This document shows positions 58,378-64,000 of a stretch of DNA of 64,000 nucleotides, piece after piece. Made by a program: the position numbers and the translations under genes. The DNA lies in assembly GCA_022495995.1 (NCBI GenBank), contig JAFEMH010006983.1:42297-106296 (forward strand), given 5' to 3'. The stretch comes from Adenophora triphylla var. japonica. Lineage: Eukaryota > Streptophyta > Magnoliopsida > Asterales > Campanulaceae. Within the stretch, counting starts at the first letter, position 1. Each line of letters starts with the position of its first letter. The notes under the pieces were generated by a model. That model was not told where the DNA came from and searched no databases. It was given only the letters and a program-made list of their open reading frames with translations.

Positions 58378-61300
58378 TTCATGTCATTGATGTCTATTTG
58401 GTTCAATAAAACTGTCTTCGAGAATGATCCTGTTGAAAGTGAAATTCCAAATGATGGAAAGAAGAACAATGAAAGACCTAGCACTCATAAACAAAAGCAC
58501 CATTCCCTTCTTTTGCAGGTAAAGAGGCATATGCTGCCTTCTGTTCTCCTGTATTATTTTGTTGTTGTTACACTTACACATATAAGAGTTCAAGTTGTTA
58601 GGCAATTTTTCAGGCAGCCACAATGCCACTCATGTGAGAAATAAGAACCTTTGATTGAAATTATAGAATTTTTGGGTGTGATCTAAGCTCGTATTTTTGC
58701 GAGCCTGATGACATTTGTGATTTTGAGTTTCAAGCATGTGATACTCAACCAAGTATAGTTGCTGGTGCCATGAAGGAGTTTATATATTCTGGAAGACTTG
58801 ATAATCTCTGCATGTCCTTTTGCTCATTAAAGGTAACAGTTGTGTCTAAAATCAGATAGTTATTGAGATGTTCAGGTGGTGTGTATAGATGTATACTCCT
58901 ATGTAACTTGACTTCCTTGAAATCCCGGCTAGAGTATGCACCACATGTCGGCACAAGCTTCACAAGCTAAGGAAAAGTTTGTAAACCATGAAGAGAAAAA
59001 AGTCTCAACTGAAGTACTCTTGTGATACTATAAAAAAAAAACATCTATAAATGTAGCACTTAAAACTTTACTTATAATTGTTCACTGAATAAAGTGAACA
59101 ACTAAATTGATTAGTTTCTATACATTAATTATGAAAATTGATACTTGAAACTTTGAATAGTTGGAGTGTGTGTGAGTTGTTATGTGTTGTGAAATTGCGT
59201 TGGGGAATGTAACATGCTAAAACCGAATTGAAGAGATCTGCTGTTGCTGATAATCTTTCTAGAAAGAGCAAGCTTAGCGAAGTTCGAACTAGCTCTAGAA
59301 TGTTTATCCGTAAGGCTAAAGTTTGTTCTCTATACCATTGGTGCATAAACATGGTTTTTTATGTGCCTTAACACTTAATTGTCACAAGCTTCGTCTTTTT
59401 CCATATTCAATGGTAATCGCTTTACATTTATACATGCATCAAGCACAACTTCTTGTGACCTTTGAATGGTTTCATGTGCTACTATTATAGGTGCTCTGTT
59501 TTAATGCTTTAGGATCTCAACACCTTGTGTTTTTCATTCAACATTAGATTGAATGTTGACCAAATATTTGTGAAAATCTAATGATTTTCAAAGAAGTTCT
59601 CAAAAATTGTAATTAATGCACCATTATGACTATTTTCAATAACATTTTTAGAATTTTCTGAGGCTTTGTAGGTTTGTATAAATATGTAGTCAAAGTTCAA
59701 TTGAGTTGACCATAGAAGTTAAAGAATGACCCTTTTTGGAGACAAAGGGAGTATATGATTTGCTTCGAACTTTGATAATGAAAATCTGGAAAAATATGAT
59801 ATACTCTAATCCATAAATGAAACCCACCAGGGATTTATCCTTGCCTGTCCCAAGTCAGGATAAAGGGCGAGGGTTGCGGTAGGCATGTGACAGCCAGCGT
59901 AAAAATTTGTCACATTAACATGACATGAATCGGATTATGAATATCGTTGGGGCGTTTCCTCAGCAGCGACGCGCTACACTTCAAAGACCTGGGTGTAGTG
60001 ATAAGTATGCAAAGGTTGCTAGGTCGTCGCCCGGAAGCGACGCGCCATCTCTTCGCCCGGGGGTGGTGTCAAATATGCAAGGGTGCGCTACACTTCAAAG
60101 ACCTGGGTGTAGTGATAAGTATGCAAAGGTTGCTAGGTCGTCGCCCGGAAGCGACGCGCCATCTCTTTGCACGGGGGTGGTGTCAAATATGCAAGGGTTC
60201 CCGCATTGCGGACGAGTGCGGGTAAAGAAGCTAGTCCATGGTAGGTGTAAGGGTAGTGGGATGCGCTTTGGAACTTGGAACATTGGATCATTGACAGGGA
60301 GATCAGCAGAGGTGGTGGAAGTTATGAGGAGGAGGAAGATTCACATAATGTGTTTACAGTAAACTAAGTGGGTTGGAGAGAAAGCAAAAGAAATATCGCC
60401 TTGGGGTTTTAAGCTTTGGTACTCAGGAAAGGATAAGGGTAGAAATGGAGTGGGTATCATTATTGATAAGGAGTATATTAATGATGTGGTGGAAGTGTAT
60501 AGGAAGAGTGATCGAATTATGGGCATTAAACTGGTGATACGTGATGAGATTATAACTATTATTTTCGCCTATGCACCACAAGTAGGGTTGGATGCATCTA
60601 TTAAACAAGTGTTCTGGGAAGATTTGGAGGAGGTAGTGCAACGAGTACCTAGTGGTGAGAAATTAGTGATTGGTGGTGATACGAACGGACATGTGGGGTC
60701 TAGTCGATATGGCTTTGAGAGCATACATGGAGGTTTTGGTTTTGGAGAGAGGAATGAAGCAGGAAATAGTATCCTGGACTTTGCGTTGGCATATGACTTG
60801 AGTATAATGAACACTTGGTTCAAGAAGAGAGAATCTCACTTGGTGTCCTATAGGAGTGGAGGTAATGCGAGTCAGATTGACTTCTTCTTAGTAAGAAATA
60901 CTTGTAGAAAGAGTTATACAGATTGCAAGGTTGTTCCGGGTGAGAGCACAAAGAACTCAACAAAGGCGGTGGTACTTGATTTTCGAAGTAAGAGAATTTC
61001 GAGGAAGAGAAAATTACAGGTAGACCCTAGAATCAAGTGGTGGAGACTTCAAGGGGAAAATCAACTGAAATTTGTAGCTAAGATGGTCGATACCGGTATT
61101 TGGGCGGATAATATGGAGGATATGGATATAGATTCGACTTGGACTAAGATGGTACATACCATAAAGGAGGTGGCGAAAGAAGTCCTTGGAGAATCTAGAG
61201 GAAATGGGCCACCAAGTAAGGACACATCATGGTGGAATGAGGAAGTAAAACAAGCAATAAAGGGCAAGCGAGAATGCTACAAATTATTGGGAAAATGTAG

Positions 61301-64000
61301 GAGCGACGAGAACTATGAGAAGTATAAGGAAGCTAGAAGAGATGCTAAGAAAGCAGTAAGAGACGCAAGAGCAAAGGTGAATCGAAACTTTATGATAAGT
61401 TGGATACAAAAAGAAGGGGAAAAGGACATCTACAGACTCGCTCGTATGAGGGATAAGAGGACACGAGATATTGGGACGGTTAAATGTGTGAAGGATGTAG
61501 ACCAAAGAGTTTTAGTCGGGGATAAAGAGATAAAAGATAGATGGAGTTCGTACTTTGATAACTTGTTCAATGGCGGTCAAGAGCAGGATGTTGGAGATTT
61601 AAATATCTCTTCGAGTATGGTTAATCGAGATTTTATGCGGAGAATTCGAAAGAGTGAAGTGTGGAAATGGCAATGAAAAAGATGAGATTGAAGAAAGCCG
61701 TTGGACCGGATGGTATACCAATTGAGGTTTGGAGATGTTTCGGGGAGAGGGGAGTAGATTGGTTAACAACGCTATTTAACAAGATATGGAGAGTTAACAC
61801 AATGCCATTGGAGTGGCGGAAGAGTACTTTGATCCCTTTGTATAAGAATAAAGGTGATGTCCAAGATTGTGCCAACTATCGGGGGATCAAACTAATGAGT
61901 CATACTATGAAACTTTGGGAAAGAGTGATTGCACAAAGGCTGAGAAAAATTGTGGATATTTCGGATAACCAATTTGGGTTTATGCCAGGAAGATCGACTA
62001 TGGAGGCAATATATCTTATGAGACAAACCATGGAGAAATATCGGGATCAAAAGAAAGATTTGCATATGGTTTTCATTGATTTGGAGAAGCCATATGATAA
62101 AGTGCCAAGAGAGGTGCTTTGGTGGGCATTAGCAAAGAAGGGTGTTTCAAAGAAATATATTGATATTATCAAGGACATGTATAATGAAGTTAGTACTTGT
62201 GTACGTACTAGTGTTGGAAAAGGCGAAGAGTTCCCTATAAAGATTGGAGTGCATCAAGGTTCCGCACTTAGCCCCTTTCTTTTTGCTTTGATAATGGACG
62301 AATTGACGAGGTCACCCAAGATGATATACCAAAGTGTATGCCGTTCGCAGATGATATTGTCTGATTGATGAAACAAGAGAGGGTGTTGAAAGTAAATTGG
62401 AGTTGTGGAGACACACTTTGGAATCTCGAGGTTTTCGATTAGCGAAGCAAGGCGAATATTTGGAGTGTAAGTTTAGCGAGTTGGAAGTAGGGAGGCAGGG
62501 GCGGTCACATTTGATGGAAATATTATCCAAGCTTCGAGTTTTTTCGCTATCTTGGATCCATTATCCAAAAAGGATGGAGAATTAGATGGAGATGTGGCTC
62601 ATAGGATTAAAGCAAAGTTGGTTGAAGTGGAAGAGTGCTACAGGGTTTCTATGTGATCGCGGCATGCCCAATAGATTAAAGGGAAAATTCTACCGCACGG
62701 CAATTAGGCCGGCATTGCTTTACGGCACCGAATGTTGGGCCGTGAAACAGTGTCACGTGCATAAGATGAATGTGGCGGAGATGCGTATGCTTCGATGGAT
62801 GTGCGGTCATACAAGAAAGGATCGGTTGGGGAATGAGGTGATCAGAGGTAAAGTAGGAGTTGCGCCCATTGAGGATAAAATGAGGGAAAATCGTCTACGG
62901 TGGTTTGGACATGTGAGAAGGAGACCGAGTGAGGCACCGGTTAGGAGGCCGGAACAGTGGAGAAATGATAAAATGGCGAGGGGTAGGGGAAGACCCAAAC
63001 AAACTTGGATTAGAGTAATTGAAAATGATATGAATTTACTTGGAGTGGATGAAAGTACGGTGTTGAAGAGGCCGGAGTGGAGGGCAAAAATCCATGTGGG
63101 GGGTTGATTTTTTTTTTATTTTTTAGTTTTTTTAATTTATTTTTAATTTAATTTTTTTTTTTATTTATTTATTTTTTTTTATTATTATTATTATTTTTTT
63201 TTCACGATAACATATGAGGATTCATGTTAGCCGACCCCAAATTATTTTGGGACTAAGGCTTTGTTGTTGTTGTTGTACTCTAATCCATAAATGGTTTCTA
63301 GATTTTAAGTGATCTCTTTCTCTCTGGTTTATGGTCTTATATTTGGTGTAGGATTCAATTGTTGATGGCATAGAGGACAAAATTGCAACTTGAACTTTTC
63401 TACCTAAAGGTACGTTATAATCTGGAGGGGGGGTTTCCTGATATTTATTTGTTTAGTTATTCTTTCTTAATGTAACATTACCATAATTTCACTTTATTCA
63501 ATGAATCTAAGCAATGTTTTTAACTTTACTTTTGATAGTTTTTCACAAGAGTACTTCAGTTAAGACATTTTCTCTTCAGATAGTTATTGAGATGTTCAGG
63601 TTGTGTGTATAGATGTATACTCCTATGTAACTTTACTTTTAATTGTTCACTCATCATGATAACACCAACTCCCTTGCCCTTATACCTGCAAAACGAGCTC
63701 AAGAAGAAAAGGATCCAATACAAGCCTATGATGCTTAATAAACTGCATCTGTTACATCTTATCAAAAAAAAACTGCATCTGTTACATAAATAACATGGGT
63801 AACCCCTATCCATTGAAAACTTGAGCTCCCTTTGGTTCTGGTTTGTTATTATAGTTTATGATTCTTGAAGTCCTAAAACACACGATTTTCTTGCTGTCTA
63901 GAAAAGAGATAATTTTTTTGATAAACAACTGCCATTATTTTCTCTAATATGGTCTCCAATTTCAGGCACTGGTAGATGCTACATTTTCTGATAGTAGCCT
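58378..64000 (+). CDS. Aspartyl aminopeptidase (M18) gene, three internal exons, continues past window
   Basis: Exon i, 58378-58518 (TTTCATAG| ... TTGCAG|GTAAAG): [40 protein letters not shown]. Exon ii ends 58832 (TTAAAG|GTAACA): [45 protein letters not shown]. Exon iii begins 63966 (TTTCAG|GCACTG): [11 protein letters not shown]. These match the middle of plant aspartyl aminopeptidase, a metalloprotease that removes N-terminal Asp/Glu. The start of exon ii is unclear: before CEPDD the frame reads GCDLSSYF, about seven extra residues compared with the usual LGCEPDD. Upstream exons were not found between 57700 and 58377, so the gene may be 5'-truncated. The last intron is 5.1 kb because it contains a LINE. 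Confidence 0.85.
58851..58911. repeat. Direct repeat within the aminopeptidase intron
   Basis: AGATAGTTATTGAGATGTTC through GTATACTCCTATGTAACTT recurs at about 63577-63633 on the other side of the LINE. A nearby segment (59003-59026) is also present inverted at about 63543. Confidence 0.85.
59971..60198 (+). repeat. 114-bp tandem repeat, two copies, in the LINE 5' region
   Basis: GCGCTACACTTCAAAGACCT starts at 59971 and 60085. The copies are nearly identical (TTCGCCCGG against TTTGCACGG). The repeated block lies upstream of the endonuclease and could carry the internal promoter. Confidence 0.95.
60241..63107 (+). pseudogene. LINE (RTE) endonuclease-reverse transcriptase ORF, broken
   Basis: The endonuclease starts near 60260 ([34 protein letters not shown]; the usual LCLQETKW Glu codon is TAA at 60361). 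It continues from 60450 with GGDTNGHVG, and from 60870 with [11 protein letters not shown] (61661-62368): [41 protein letters not shown] (Pro where Ala is usual), [20 protein letters not shown], then after a frameshift CMPFADDIV (about 62331-62357) with a second shift before [16 protein letters not shown]. The C-terminal part 62586-63107 has [15 protein letters not shown] and [20 protein letters not shown]. Target-primed reverse transcription is the family's mechanism; this copy is inactive as written. Confidence 0.92.

Larger units (their letters stand above)
59820..63275 (+). mobile_element. RTE-type LINE, near full length, 3,456 bp
   Basis: It is flanked by an 18-bp duplication TACTCTAATCCATAAATG (59802-59819 and 63276-63293) and ends in (TTG)n after GACCCCAAATTATTTTGGGA, typical of plant RTE LINEs. 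It encodes an APE-type endonuclease and a reverse transcriptase. It sits in an intron of the aspartyl aminopeptidase gene in the same orientation. Confidence 0.97.

Noticed and set aside
59200..59350. Possible exon on + ([20 protein letters not shown])
   Set aside because: No recognised family, and it falls inside the aminopeptidase intron; not enough support to call.

Overview
This is a repeat-dense stretch of a plant nuclear genome. The organism is a eudicot, because the gene pieces with introns and the transposon families are of eudicot type; I cannot name the species. Host genes are few and nearly all partial or broken. Most of the window is transposons inserted into one another, many with target-site duplications (TSDs) that can be read directly.

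Positions 1-19948 are the right part of a large Mutator-like element (MULE) that runs off the left edge. It has a decayed transposase on + (1-880) and, on -, a decayed gene with a DUF1985 region, coiled coils and a ULP1-type (C48) cysteine protease domain (1651-16413). The protease gene is split by a 10.7-kb CACTA element (5117-15808, TSD TAT) that carries TNPA-like, TNP2-like and plant-mobile-domain genes plus degenerate telomere-type repeats. A 2.1-kb non-autonomous MULE (17416-19510, 10-bp TSD) lies in the same host element and itself contains a 547-bp hAT element (17927-18473, 8-bp TSD).

Positions 21234-28392 (-) hold a CC-NB-LRR resistance-like gene of two exons with two frameshifts and one stop. 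Its intron holds a 3.7-kb Helitron (about 23384-27098) carrying the first two exons of a NOC1/CEBPZ (SLOW WALKER2-type) ribosome-biogenesis gene.

Positions 29-40 kb are intergenic, with a MULE (31801-32878), two hAT elements (33847-34597, 34792-35615), another MULE (35626-36197), Stowaway-like elements and the first coding exon of an SmD3 gene (36778-36936).

Positions 40808-54607 are a 13.8-kb Ty1/copia element on - (TSD ATTAC). It has gag, protease, integrase, reverse transcriptase and RNase H, then a 5-kb accessory region with apparently divergent ORFs. It sits 5 nt inside an intron of a broken starch-branching-enzyme-I-like gene on - (54613-55112).

Positions 58378-64000 (+) hold three exons of an aspartyl aminopeptidase gene. 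The last intron in the window contains a full-length RTE-type LINE (59820-63275, 18-bp TSD).

The points most worth a second look are: the palindromic TATCAGTTG-type words that fill the non-coding parts of the ULP1 MULE; the divergent accessory ORFs of the copia element; and recurrent CAG/CTG-centred differences between its two LTRs, which also break the primer-binding site and RNase H and may be a sequencing artefact at CHG-methylated sites.
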